17,234 nt of DNA. Source: an uncultured Porphyromonadaceae bacterium. Its GTDB lineage: Bacteria > Bacteroidota > Bacteroidia > Bacteroidales > Muribaculaceae. The stretch is from NCBI GenBank assembly GCA_905198125.1, contig CAJKBH010000050.1, positions 1 through 17,234 of the forward strand, given 5' to 3'. The notes below the pieces were generated by a model that did not search any database, was not told where the DNA came from, and saw nothing but the letters and a program-made list of their open reading frames with translations. This document shows positions 1 through 6,841 of this stretch, one piece after another. Within the stretch, counting starts at the first letter, position 1. Each line of letters starts with the position of its first letter. The position numbers were made by a program, and so were the translations under genes.

Positions 1-20
1 AAAAGCTTGCTTTTGCCGCC

Positions 21-56
21 AGTTCTGTGACTTGAAAATCTGATAATTCCAACATG
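21..56 (+). repeat. Bipartite intergenic element, copy 1
   Basis: The element reads AGTTCTGTGA (21-30), then 13 unconserved bases, then TAATTCCA (44-51), one base and CATG (53-56). The same arrangement with exactly the same spacing occurs at 12260-12295. Both copies lie on the same strand, 30-55 bases ahead of a gene start. The function is unknown. It could be a dispersed repeat family or a shared regulatory element. Confidence 0.5.
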
Positions 57-109
57 CGAAAGTTAAATCAATATAATATAATAATCAACCACTTAACACA
101 ACTAAAGAC

Positions 110-619
110 ATGAGAAAGATTTATTATTTGTTAGCCATGCTGGCAGTTGCGGCAATGGCTGTGACTATGGTCTCGTGCAGCGGAGACAAGGATGACGAAC
201 CGGAAGGCGACAGCCTTGTGGAACAGCTTCAGGGCACCTGGAACTTCAGCGAGATGAAGGTGACCACCATGGGTCAGACGGTTACTCTTACGGCCTCCGA
301 CCTCGACAAGTTTGCGGGTGACAGCGGCTACAGCGGATACTATGACAAGGTGCTGGATTTCGACGGCGACAGGGTAAACGGAGTTTCCTACAATGTCAAG
401 GGTAACAAGATCAACATACCGGCGTGGTACGACGACATGTGGGGCGAGGTAAAATTCAAGGGGTCAACGTTGCATATCATATATGAAGCGGAGGAGCAGG
501 GTATCAGCATGACCATCGATATCAGTTACAAACGTGCCAGCCGCGCATCAACTTCTGTTTCCTTACCGGCCCCCGGAACTACTATCGTATCTGTCGCCGG
601 GAACGTGAAATTACAATAG
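110..619 (+). CDS. Lipocalin-like lipoprotein
   Basis: The product is a 169-residue exported lipoprotein. Residues 1-22 form a lipoprotein signal peptide ending at V21-S22, and C23 is the predicted lipidated cysteine. The acidic run GDKDDEPEGD follows, of the kind that directs many Bacteroidetes lipoproteins to the outer cell surface. Residues about 36-142 begin with a LVEQLQGTWNFSEM segment and continue as alternating beta strands, resembling the small lipocalin-like domains common in Bacteroidales lipoproteins. The last 27 residues, after SYKR at about 139-142, are rich in Ser, Thr, Ala and Val and look unlike the domain. No substrate or partner can be deduced. The start is the only Met ahead of the signal peptide. 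No clear -7 box was found upstream. A candidate terminator follows at 639-662, so the gene is probably monocistronic. Confidence 0.8.
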   Translation: MRKIYYLLAMLAVAAMAVTMVSCSGDKDDEPEGDSLVEQLQGTWNFSEMKVTTMGQTVTLTASDLDKFAGDSGYSGYYDKVLDFDGDRVNGVSYNVKGNKINIPAWYDDMWGEVKFKGSTLHIIYEAEEQGISMTIDISYKRASRASTSVSLPAPGTTIVSVAGNVKLQ

Positions 620-638
620 AGCGTCAATTATATCGAAG

Positions 639-662
639 GCAAGCATCGTCAGCGGTGCTTGT
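639..662 (+). terminator. Candidate intrinsic terminator after the lipoprotein gene
   Basis: AAGCATCG (641-648) pairs with CGGTGCTT (653-660) around the loop TCAG, with one G-T wobble. C640-G661 and G639-T662 extend the stem. The following bases, CTTCTTGAATT, are only moderately T-rich. It lies 20 bases after the stop codon of the preceding gene. Confidence 0.5.
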
Positions 663-771
663 CTTCTTGAATTATTGCCATCTCAATTAAGTTACTATGT
701 CTGCATCTGATAAGTCGGTTCGCTGCTCAAATGCAGACATGGTAACCAAATATCAATCAAAACATCCAATC

Positions 772-1659
772 ATGAATCGGTTAAAGTTATGTCTCGCGGC
801 TATTATCGTCAGCCTCACATCATTCGCTGCCCATGCCGAATGGTATAATGAAATCACGTTTGTTGTCGGTTCCGGTGCGAACGCTCCAATCACCGTGCGC
901 TATAACGGGAAAAGTTACTCCGTATATAGCTCCGTCACGATAAACACGGTAGGAAACACATATTCGCCATCTGCTACCGATAGATCCGGGCGTTCGCTTC
1001 GATATAAGTTGAATTCGGAAACTCAGACACAAGGTTCAGATACCTACCATTATTACACTTATACTTTCTATTCGGGCGACAGCTATGATTCATCGTATGG
1101 CTCAAGCAGTTCTGGCGGTTATGGCAACAATGGCGGCCGTTCCTATGAAAGCGCCGAACGGGCCGGCCGGGCGATAGGACAAGGCATTTTTCAGCTCGGA
1201 GGCACGAATGACGGTGACGCATATCCGTCAATGCAGATCGGTGCCGGCATATCATGGGGATATGGAGAAAATATCCGGCTGAGGTACACCGGACATGGCT
1301 TTCATGCGTATGGAAGCATAGGAAAGGATTTTCTGTTCGACAGTAAATATAAGAACAAAATTCTGTGGAATTTCGGCATCGGCTCTTATTTCAATTTCGG
1401 AGGCAACGGGAATCCCAATATGGATGTGAGTCTGGGTCTTTCGATAGGACAATTGGCTCAGTGGAAAAAACTGAGTCTGATGATTGACGTCGGCTATACT
1501 TATTGGATAGGACGCTGGCGGCGTGTGGGAATATTTGCCGGAGGAGGACTCGGCTGGGGTAGTTTTACCGAAGTATTCAATACCGATGACTATAGTTCCA
1601 CGGGTGGTTTCGCATGGAATCTGGAGGCAGGAATATTGATACGAATCGCCTCCTTTTAG
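772..1659 (+). CDS. Exported outer-membrane beta-barrel-like protein
   Basis: I do not recognise the family. With the start at 772 the product has 295 residues and begins directly with a signal peptide (1-22, cleavage after AHA). An in-frame ATG at 697 would add 25 polar residues in front of that signal, so 772 is preferred. Residues 23-100 look like a small beta domain with repeated Tyr, Thr and Ser strands. Residues 101-125 are a flexible Gly/Ser/Tyr linker. Residues about 150-295 are alternating amphipathic, aromatic and glycine-rich strands (for example GAGISWGYG and VGIFAGGGLGWG), ending in Phe. A C-terminal aromatic residue is typical of outer-membrane barrel proteins recognised by the BAM complex. 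I infer a periplasmic N-terminal domain tethered to a small barrel. A strong bidirectional terminator follows at 1732-1766. Confidence 0.75.
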   Translation: MNRLKLCLAAIIVSLTSFAAHAEWYNEITFVVGSGANAPITVRYNGKSYSVYSSVTINTVGNTYSPSATDRSGRSLRYKLNSETQTQGSDTYHYYTYTFYSGDSYDSSYGSSSSGGYGNNGGRSYESAERAGRAIGQGIFQLGGTNDGDAYPSMQIGAGISWGYGENIRLRYTGHGFHAYGSIGKDFLFDSKYKNKILWNFGIGSYFNFGGNGNPNMDVSLGLSIGQLAQWKKLSLMIDVGYTYWIGRWRRVGIFAGGGLGWGSFTEVFNTDDYSSTGGFAWNLEAGILIRIASF

Positions 1660-1731
1660 AATGACACGTATTGCATTATGCCAAAGATTATTAAGGAACG
1701 ATGCCTGAAGCCATATTACGATGCCTGATAC

Positions 1732-1766
1732 ATAAAAAGTCACTTCAATTCGGAGTGACTTTTTAT
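1732..1766. terminator. Bidirectional intrinsic terminator
   Basis: There is a perfect 13-bp inverted repeat, ATAAAAAGTCACT (1732-1744) with AGTGACTTTTTAT (1754-1766). It can be extended inward by a C-G and a T-G pair to leave the loop AATTC. The A/T arms give a U-tract on both strands. It sits between converging genes ending at 1659 (+) and 1778 (-). Confidence 0.9.
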
Positions 1767-1777
1767 GTTCTGTAACG

Positions 1778-2326
1778 TCAAGACTTTATTTCCTTTATGG
1801 AATTCAGTTCGTTGAAAAGCTTGCGGTATTCGGGCCAGTTCTTCTTGACGTTGAAGAAGATATAGACTGCCAGCGAGACCGAGATATAGAAAGGCCAGTC
1901 GTCATTGCCTGAACCTATCAATGGAATCAGTAGCAGGAGACCGAGACACAATATCACTTCGCCGGACATCATCAACAGCCGCATGCAGGTAGCCCTTCTG
2001 TATAATTCTGTAGGTTTTACGGTCGCGACGTCTGTGTGTCTGAGCCGGAAATAAAGATAACCATACACAATTACAGCAATCAATGCGTATACGATAAGAC
2101 CGATGTTAAGTTCCATCGGGAATTTACGTGGGGCAACGCCTCCGATTACCATTAGGGTGAATATGAGGGCGAAGATAAGACATGAAACGAAAATCATCCG
2201 GAATTTAGCAAGAAGCTGTGTCTGTGCCGTCTTGGATTTAGCTATGTCTATCTTGACTTCCTTGTTGGTCTTGTCAAGAATGTCGTCCAATTTTGATATC
2301 CTGTTTTTGAGTTCGTCGAGGTTCAT
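1778..2326 (-). CDS. Four-helix membrane protein coupled to a sigma factor (putative anti-sigma)
   Basis: The product is a 182-residue inner-membrane protein. Residues 1-40 are charged and helical (spaced Leu and Ile among Lys and Asp) and could form a short coiled coil in the cytoplasm. Four hydrophobic segments follow at about 43-64, 72-93, 115-138 and 144-160, and then a basic, amphipathic C-terminal tail (161-182). Its ATG lies one base after the TGA of the ECF sigma gene, so translation is probably coupled. By position it is the best candidate for the regulator of that sigma factor. However, it has no zinc-finger HxxxCxxC motif and no FecR-like periplasmic domain, so the anti-sigma role is an inference from gene order only. 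The N-terminal helix could be the sigma-binding part. Confidence 0.8.
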   Translation of the reverse strand: MNLDELKNRISKLDDILDKTNKEVKIDIAKSKTAQTQLLAKFRMIFVSCLIFALIFTLMVIGGVAPRKFPMELNIGLIVYALIAVIVYGYLYFRLRHTDVATVKPTELYRRATCMRLLMMSGEVILCLGLLLLIPLIGSGNDDWPFYISVSLAVYIFFNVKKNWPEYRKLFNELNSIKEIKS

Positions 2327-2327
2327 A

Positions 2328-2819
2328 TCATATAAGTTTAGAGAGTTTATCCTTGATTCGGCGAATTTTAGTCGCGACGGTATTGCGTTTCATGCCGAGG
2401 GTGTCGGCGATTTCATCGTACGTATGTTCCTCGAGCCAAAGCAGAATTATAGCCTTCTCCATATCTTCAAGCCTGTTGATCAATGAATGAAGGGACTGAA
2501 GGTTTTCCTTTTCGGCATCGTCGATTTCGGAAGATATGTCAGGCAGATTGATAGCCAGCGATACGGTTTCGATGTTTGAACGCGATGACCGTAATGCCAT
2601 TAGGGCAGTATTGACCGCTATACGATAAATCCAGGTGGAGATCTTGCTTTCGCCCTTGAACTGCCTTAATCCCAGCCATATGTTGACATATATTTCCTGT
2701 CGTAGATCATCGAACGGCATGCGGTCGGTAGCGTAAAAATAGCAGACTTTGTTTATGATGCGGGAGTGCTCCTGAATTACCGAAGCAAACTCCCTCTGGC
2801 TTAACGGAGGGCTTGTCAT
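2328..2819 (-). CDS. ECF-family RNA polymerase sigma factor
   Basis: The product directs RNA polymerase to an alternative set of promoters. With the start at 2819 it has 163 residues, the usual size for an ECF sigma factor. Region 2 spans about 14-80 and includes FDDLRQEIYVNIWLGLRQF and STWIYRIAVNTAL, which are typical for core binding and -10 recognition. Region 4 spans about 112-162, with the helix-turn-helix YDEIADTLGMKRNTVATKIRRIK that contacts the -35 element. The open frame continues upstream to 2900, but that longer start would lie inside the terminator of the neighbouring gene (2890-2923), so 2819 is preferred. ATG codon 2847-2849 is another possibility. The gene is followed with one base of spacing by a four-helix membrane protein. 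Its regulon cannot be read from this window. Confidence 0.92.
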   Translation of the reverse strand: MTSPPLSQREFASVIQEHSRIINKVCYFYATDRMPFDDLRQEIYVNIWLGLRQFKGESKISTWIYRIAVNTALMALRSSRSNIETVSLAINLPDISSEIDDAEKENLQSLHSLINRLEDMEKAIILLWLEEHTYDEIADTLGMKRNTVATKIRRIKDKLSKLI

Positions 2820-2889
2820 ATTGCTGTTGTTTTGCTTCGTTAGATGCATCTTTGATTCCGAAAGTTTCAGCGAACCGGGATTTTTTATG

Positions 2890-2923
2890 AAAAAAGGCAC
2901 CTCAAGCCTAAGCCGGGTGCCTT
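2890..2923 (-). terminator. Intrinsic terminator of the Rpn-family gene
   Basis: Read on the minus strand, AAGGCACC (2923-2916) pairs with GGTGCCTT (2901-2894) and runs into a stretch of six T at 2895-2890. It lies 29 bases after the stop codon of the minus-strand gene at 2952-3860 and separates it from the sigma factor gene. Confidence 0.85.
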
Positions 2924-2951
2924 GAAATTCTTTAATAATATGTGCGTTCGG

Positions 2952-3860
2952 TTATTTTTCTGCGGATATGATTGTCCGGACCTCACTGACCTGTAAGCCC
3001 GTTACAACGGCTATAGTGTCAAGACTGATACCCTGCTCATGCATTTTAAGTATCATCTCGTGAGTGGCTTCCGTTCTGCCTTTCGCTCTGCCTTCCGCAA
3101 TGCCTTTCGCTCTGCCTTCCGTTCTGCCTCGTTCCTCACCCTCCATTGTGGCATACTCAAGCTGCCCCATCAGGTCTCTGTATGCCTTTTCATTAGCATC
3201 ATAAGCCATTCTGTCCACCGGACACATGGCGGCATATTCAGCCATCTTCTCGAAGTCATCGAAAAGCTTCTCATCTACAAAAGCCATTATATCCATAGTC
3301 GGCATATTTATAATGTTATACATCCATTTGTCAAAATTCGTGACGCATTCCCCCGGTGTCTTCTTGTCGAACAGTGGCGTCTGTATGAATATGTAACGCA
3401 ACTTGTCCGAGAATAGTTTCTTTGTGCTCAAATCGCACAATCCGACATCAATCCTGAACCTCTCGGGATAGTCTGCATGTACGAAGTTCATGAACGACAC
3501 GCAGTATACCGGCAGGTATTCGTATTTCCAGTTATGGCCACGTTTCCCTTGCTCTACTATTCCCTTGGTTGAATAGTAAACCAGTCGGTCGAAAAAGTAT
3601 GGCTGCGACTGGTTCTGCATCTCTACGATGAAACGTTTTCCGTTAGATGTGCGACAGTGAATGTCATAAACCACGCCACGGATCTCCTTGCCGAAACGGG
3701 ACTGTTCCTTATCGAGATATTCGATGTCGACTATCGGCTCGAACCCCGGCTCGTTCGCCAGAAGGCTGTTCAGGAAGTCCATAAGAAACGGCTTGGATTC
3801 CTCACGGCCGAAAATATATTTGAAGCCGAAGTCAACGAATGGATTGATATACTTTGCCAT
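2952..3860 (-). CDS. Rpn-family PD-(D/E)XK nuclease / putative transposase protein
   Basis: The product is a 302-residue cytoplasmic protein of the Rpn (PDDEXK_2) family. E. coli Rpn proteins are DNA endonucleases that promote recombination, and many relatives are annotated as transposases without evidence of mobility. The N-terminus (INPFVDFGFKYIFG) is the usual family opening. The likely active site is D66 (VYDIHCR) together with E80 and Q82 (IVEMQNQ), matching the D...ExQ version of the PD-(D/E)XK core. Residues 244-264 are short charged repeats of GR-x-EGRAKG type, and residues 266-300 could form a helix-turn-helix (EQGISLDTIAVVTGLQVSEV). The domain order matches the family. It stands alone with its own terminator. 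No terminal inverted repeats or target duplications were seen at its edges, so I do not call it an insertion sequence. Confidence 0.88.
   Translation of the reverse strand: MAKYINPFVDFGFKYIFGREESKPFLMDFLNSLLANEPGFEPIVDIEYLDKEQSRFGKEIRGVVYDIHCRTSNGKRFIVEMQNQSQPYFFDRLVYYSTKGIVEQGKRGHNWKYEYLPVYCVSFMNFVHADYPERFRIDVGLCDLSTKKLFSDKLRYIFIQTPLFDKKTPGECVTNFDKWMYNIINMPTMDIMAFVDEKLFDDFEKMAEYAAMCPVDRMAYDANEKAYRDLMGQLEYATMEGEERGRTEGRAKGIAEGRAKGRTEATHEMILKMHEQGISLDTIAVVTGLQVSEVRTIISAEK
3069..3131 (-). repeat. In-frame short tandem repeats in the Rpn-family gene
   Basis: On the plus strand, 12-base units related to CGCTCTGCCTTC repeat, alternating with CGTTCTGCC and CGCAATGCC variants. They encode the charged GR-x-EGRAKG stretch (residues 244-264). 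Units are multiples of three, so gain or loss would change linker length without breaking the frame. Confidence 0.75.
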
Positions 3861-4106
3861 AACTCAGTTTCTTTCTGCGAATATAGTGCAAAAATCCGAC
3901 ATTTACAAATAATGTTCTATAAATGATGCGTATGTGCGATACATCGGGGAATTTCCGGTATTCTTATATTTTTAACAGTTTTATAATGGGTAGTTGATGT
4001 GGTGTTCTTCTTAAATCATACTACAAAAATAAAAAATCTACATTCTGTAAAATGCAGGAATTTAGATATATGACGTTCTTAATGTACTACATTTTCAACA
4101 TTCGTC

Positions 4107-4138
4107 ATTGATTTATGTTGAATTATGACTTAACTTTG
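4107..4138 (+). promoter_or_regulatory. Bacteroidetes sigma-ABfr promoter of the GH31 gene
   Basis: A perfect -7 box, TAACTTTG (4131-4138), lies 20 bases after ATTG (4107-4110). This matches the Bacteroidetes consensus TTTG-N19-21-TAnnTTTG apart from the first T of the -33 element. Transcription would start near 4142-4145 and give a leader of about 78 bases. Confidence 0.75.
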
Positions 4139-4146
4139 CGTCGAGA

Positions 4147-4161
4147 CTCTACAATGTAGAG
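4147..4161. promoter_or_regulatory. Palindrome at the predicted GH31 transcription start (candidate operator)
   Basis: CTCTACA (4147-4153) and TGTAGAG (4155-4161) form a perfect 7-bp dyad around one central A. It begins within a few bases of the predicted transcription start. A repressor bound here would block initiation. It could instead form a 5' hairpin in the RNA. Confidence 0.45.
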
Positions 4162-4221
4162 GCCACTATATCTTAATTCAACCTTGTGTTAAAAAACAAA
4201 TCATAATACCAGTCAATCAAA

Positions 4222-6588
4222 ATGACAGCAAACTTTTTGAAAAAGGGCATATTTGGTGTAATGCCTTTCATGTGTTTATCGTTGGCGATAAATGCCGTTG
4301 CGCAGAATCCATGCGCGCTGAAGGATGCGATGGTGATTTCAGGTAATGCACGGTTTACGGTGTTGACCCCTGAAATGATTCGCATAGAGTATAGCGATAA
4401 AGGTGTGTTTGAAGACCGTGCCACATTCACGGTCAATAACCGTCAGATGGACGCAGTGCCTGAGTTCGACAAGAATGAAGATAACGATTATCTCTACATC
4501 TCCACCGGTAAGTTGAATCTGAAATACCGCAAGGGTACTAATCCTAAAACGCTACCTGCATCGCCTCGTAATCTGACCATTACCATGATGCATAAAGGGC
4601 AAGAGATTACATGGTATCCCGGGAAACCGGATCCTTTGAATCTCAAAGGCACATGCCGCACACTGGACGGAAGTAACGGAGATAACAAACGAGCTGAACT
4701 CGAGAATGGTCTGGTATCCAGATCCGGGTGGGCGGTGATAGACGATTCATGGTCGGCTCCACGAGCCGATGGAAGCCGCTCGTTTGCGCTGACGTCCAAC
4801 GATGAAGTGGGTTTCGACTGGTGGTCCGAAAGAAAAGATCCTCAGGCCCTTGACCTTTATTTCATGGGATACGGTCAGGAATACAAGAAGGCGATTGGCG
4901 ATTTTACGAAAATCGCCGGCAAAATTCCGTTGCCTCCGGCGTATGTGTTCGGCTATTGGTACAGCAAATATGCCTCCTATTCTTCGGACGATTATCGCCG
5001 GATTATGGCTGATTTAAAGAGCAACGGCATACCTGCCGACGTGATGATCCTTGACATGGACTGGCACTGGAACGGTGATCCCAACTGCGGCTCGGAGGGA
5101 ATAGGAGGGTGGACCGGATGGTCGTGGAACACCAATCTGATTCCTGAACCTGAAAAACTGCTGGATGAAATTCATGCCAATAACTTCAGGATCGCGCTTA
5201 ATCTTCATCCTGCCGACGGGGTGAACAGCCATGAATCGCCGGGTTATTACAGTGCCATGAAATCGGAACTCGGCGGAAAGTATGATGAGAACGGGAATAT
5301 TGCATGGAGCCTTGATTTCCCTGATTTCACCAAGTCATTCTTCAAGAACATAATTCGCGACCACGAATCCGAGGGAGTGGATTTCTGGTGGCTTGACTGG
5401 CAGCAGCATCTGACCAGTCCGTACACTTCGGGCCTCGGGCAGACATTCTGGTGCAACCATGTGTTCTACAACGACATGATGAAAAACCGTCCTGACCGAC
5501 GTCCCGTGATATTCCACCGCTGGGGAGGACTGGGATGTCACCGCTATCAGATCGGTTTCTCGGGAGACGCCCTAATAAACTTTCCAACATTGGCATTCCA
5601 GCCATATTTCACTGCCACTGCCTCAAATGTGGGCTATGCATATTGGGGTCACGACCTCGGAGGTCATGCCTTTACCGACGAGAAGATTGTGAATGATCCT
5701 GAGCTTGTGTTACGCTGGATTCAGTTCGGTGTGTTTACCCCGATATTCCGTACTCATGCCACCAAAGACGACAGGATAGAGCGCCGTATATGGAAATTCC
5801 CTAATTTCCCCGCTATGCTGGAAGCCGTGAAGCTGCGCTATGCGTTGTTCCCATACATATACACCATGGCACGCGAGACATACGATACCGGCATCGGAAT
5901 GTGTCGTCCGCTATATTACGAATATCCCGACCAGGAGGAGGCTTATCGGTATGAAGGAGAGTATTTCTTCGGAAACGATATATTGGTGGCGCCTGTGACG
6001 GAAGCTGCGCCCGATGGCAAAGTCAGTTCAAAAGAAATATGGTTTCCCGAAGGATCATGGTGGAGCGTGTCGACCAATGAACTTATAGAGGGGCCATGTG
6101 TCAGGACTATGGATTTTAAGGTCACTGAGATACCTTATTTCTTCAGGGCCGGATCGATAATACCTTATAACGCTCCGACAGTGAAGAATGTAACGGCCCC
6201 TGAGACCTCGCTGATTCTTAACATTGTAGCCGGCAAGGAGGGGATCGGGTCTCTGTATGAGGATACAGGGGACAACAGCGACTATGCTACCGTATATGCT
6301 GTCACACGGTTCAATCACACTGTAACCGGAAACACGGAAACCTATGTGATAAACCCGCGTGAAGGAAACGCGACTGGTCTGCCGGAAACGCGTCGATGGT
6401 CTGTAAATATCCATAATGCGACACACCCGCTGAAGGTTACTGTAAACGGCAAGCCTGTTGAATCCTCGGCATGGAAATATAATGCGGCAGAGCATTTACT
6501 GGCTTTTGATATTCCGGAGACTTCGTGTAAGAACCGTATTGAAATATCCGTGTCATATTCCGGTGAAAGGGGTGCAGTATCGCATTAA
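4222..6588 (+). CDS. GH31 family exo-glycosidase, exported
   Basis: The product is a 788-residue alpha-glycoside-active enzyme of family GH31. Residues 1-28 are a signal peptide ending in AVAQ, so it acts in the periplasm or at the surface. Residues 33-235 form the N-terminal beta domain, including the family opening FFxG-like YFMGYGQEYKKAIGDFTKI. The catalytic barrel runs from about 236 to 560, with PLPPAYVFGYWYSKY at its start. The likely nucleophile is D392 in WWLDWQQ, the acid/base is D449 in GFSGD, and the conserved FRTHATKD (509-516) is present. Beta domains follow to the C-terminus. GH31 includes alpha-glucosidases, alpha-xylosidases, alpha-galactosidases and transglucosidases. The LDWQQ form of the nucleophile motif differs from the common WxDMNE, and specificity cannot be set by eye. 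The gene appears monocistronic behind a strong promoter. Confidence 0.92.
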   Translation: MTANFLKKGIFGVMPFMCLSLAINAVAQNPCALKDAMVISGNARFTVLTPEMIRIEYSDKGVFEDRATFTVNNRQMDAVPEFDKNEDNDYLYISTGKLNLKYRKGTNPKTLPASPRNLTITMMHKGQEITWYPGKPDPLNLKGTCRTLDGSNGDNKRAELENGLVSRSGWAVIDDSWSAPRADGSRSFALTSNDEVGFDWWSERKDPQALDLYFMGYGQEYKKAIGDFTKIAGKIPLPPAYVFGYWYSKYASYSSDDYRRIMADLKSNGIPADVMILDMDWHWNGDPNCGSEGIGGWTGWSWNTNLIPEPEKLLDEIHANNFRIALNLHPADGVNSHESPGYYSAMKSELGGKYDENGNIAWSLDFPDFTKSFFKNIIRDHESEGVDFWWLDWQQHLTSPYTSGLGQTFWCNHVFYNDMMKNRPDRRPVIFHRWGGLGCHRYQIGFSGDALINFPTLAFQPYFTATASNVGYAYWGHDLGGHAFTDEKIVNDPELVLRWIQFGVFTPIFRTHATKDDRIERRIWKFPNFPAMLEAVKLRYALFPYIYTMARETYDTGIGMCRPLYYEYPDQEEAYRYEGEYFFGNDILVAPVTEAAPDGKVSSKEIWFPEGSWWSVSTNELIEGPCVRTMDFKVTEIPYFFRAGSIIPYNAPTVKNVTAPETSLILNIVAGKEGIGSLYEDTGDNSDYATVYAVTRFNHTVTGNTETYVINPREGNATGLPETRRWSVNIHNATHPLKVTVNGKPVESSAWKYNAAEHLLAFDIPETSCKNRIEISVSYSGERGAVSH

Positions 6589-6721
6589 CGCATCGTTCCT
6601 TAGATTACCGCACCGACCGGGCCGCAGGCAGGCTTATATAAGTCAATGGCTCAACGAGCCGATATTATAGAAAATATTGCCAAAAATGCAGTGAAGGGGT
6701 GTGCGGTTATAAAAAAATGAT

Positions 6722-6729
6722 TAACTTTG
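6722..6729 (+). promoter_or_regulatory. -7 promoter box ahead of the NlpC/P60 gene
   Basis: TAACTTTG matches the Bacteroidetes -7 consensus perfectly. No TTG is present at the usual -33 spacing. Transcription would start near 6733, at the foot of a large hairpin, leaving a leader of about 108 bases. Confidence 0.6.
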
Positions 6730-6731
6730 TA

Positions 6732-6779
6732 GTGGAGAATGCCGAGGAAACAATGATTGGATTCCAAGGCATTCTCCAC
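6732..6779 (+). promoter_or_regulatory. Large stem-loop at the predicted 5' end of the NlpC transcript
   Basis: GTGGAGAATGCC (6732-6743) and GGCATTCTCCAC (6768-6779) form a perfect 12-bp stem. Inside it, GGAA (6746-6749) pairs with TTCC (6762-6765) across a two-base internal loop. No T-tract follows, so it is not a simple terminator. It starts within a few bases of the predicted transcription start. Related words, GATTGGATTCCA, ATTGATTCCC and GATTGATTCCA, occur at 6755, 6781 and 6791. Confidence 0.7.
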
Positions 6780-6841
6780 AATTGATTCCCGATTGATTCC
6801 AAACATACCTGAAAAGAGGTCAAACCCTAACGGCAACTTCG

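Larger units (their letters stand above)
3861..4221. other. 361-base divergent intergenic region
   Basis: This AT-rich region separates the minus-strand Rpn gene from the plus-strand GH31 gene. It contains the GH31 promoter (4107-4138) and a 15-base palindrome (4147-4161). A relaxed match to the -7 box on the minus strand (GATTTTTG, 3896-3889) could serve the Rpn gene, but it has one mismatch and no -33 partner. The words CTACATT and its relatives recur at about 4038, 4087 and 4150. No coding sequence is apparent. Confidence 0.6.

Noticed and set aside
697..771. Upstream ATG at 697 as the start of the beta-barrel protein
   Set aside because: It would put 25 polar residues before a normal signal peptide that begins at 772.
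2952..3860. Rpn-family gene as part of an insertion sequence
   Set aside because: No terminal inverted repeats or target-site duplication are visible, it has its own terminator, and many family members are not mobile.
6648..6660. GGCTC-AAC-GAGCC hairpin after the GH31 gene as a terminator
   Set aside because: The stem is only five pairs and is followed by GATATTATAG, not a T-tract.
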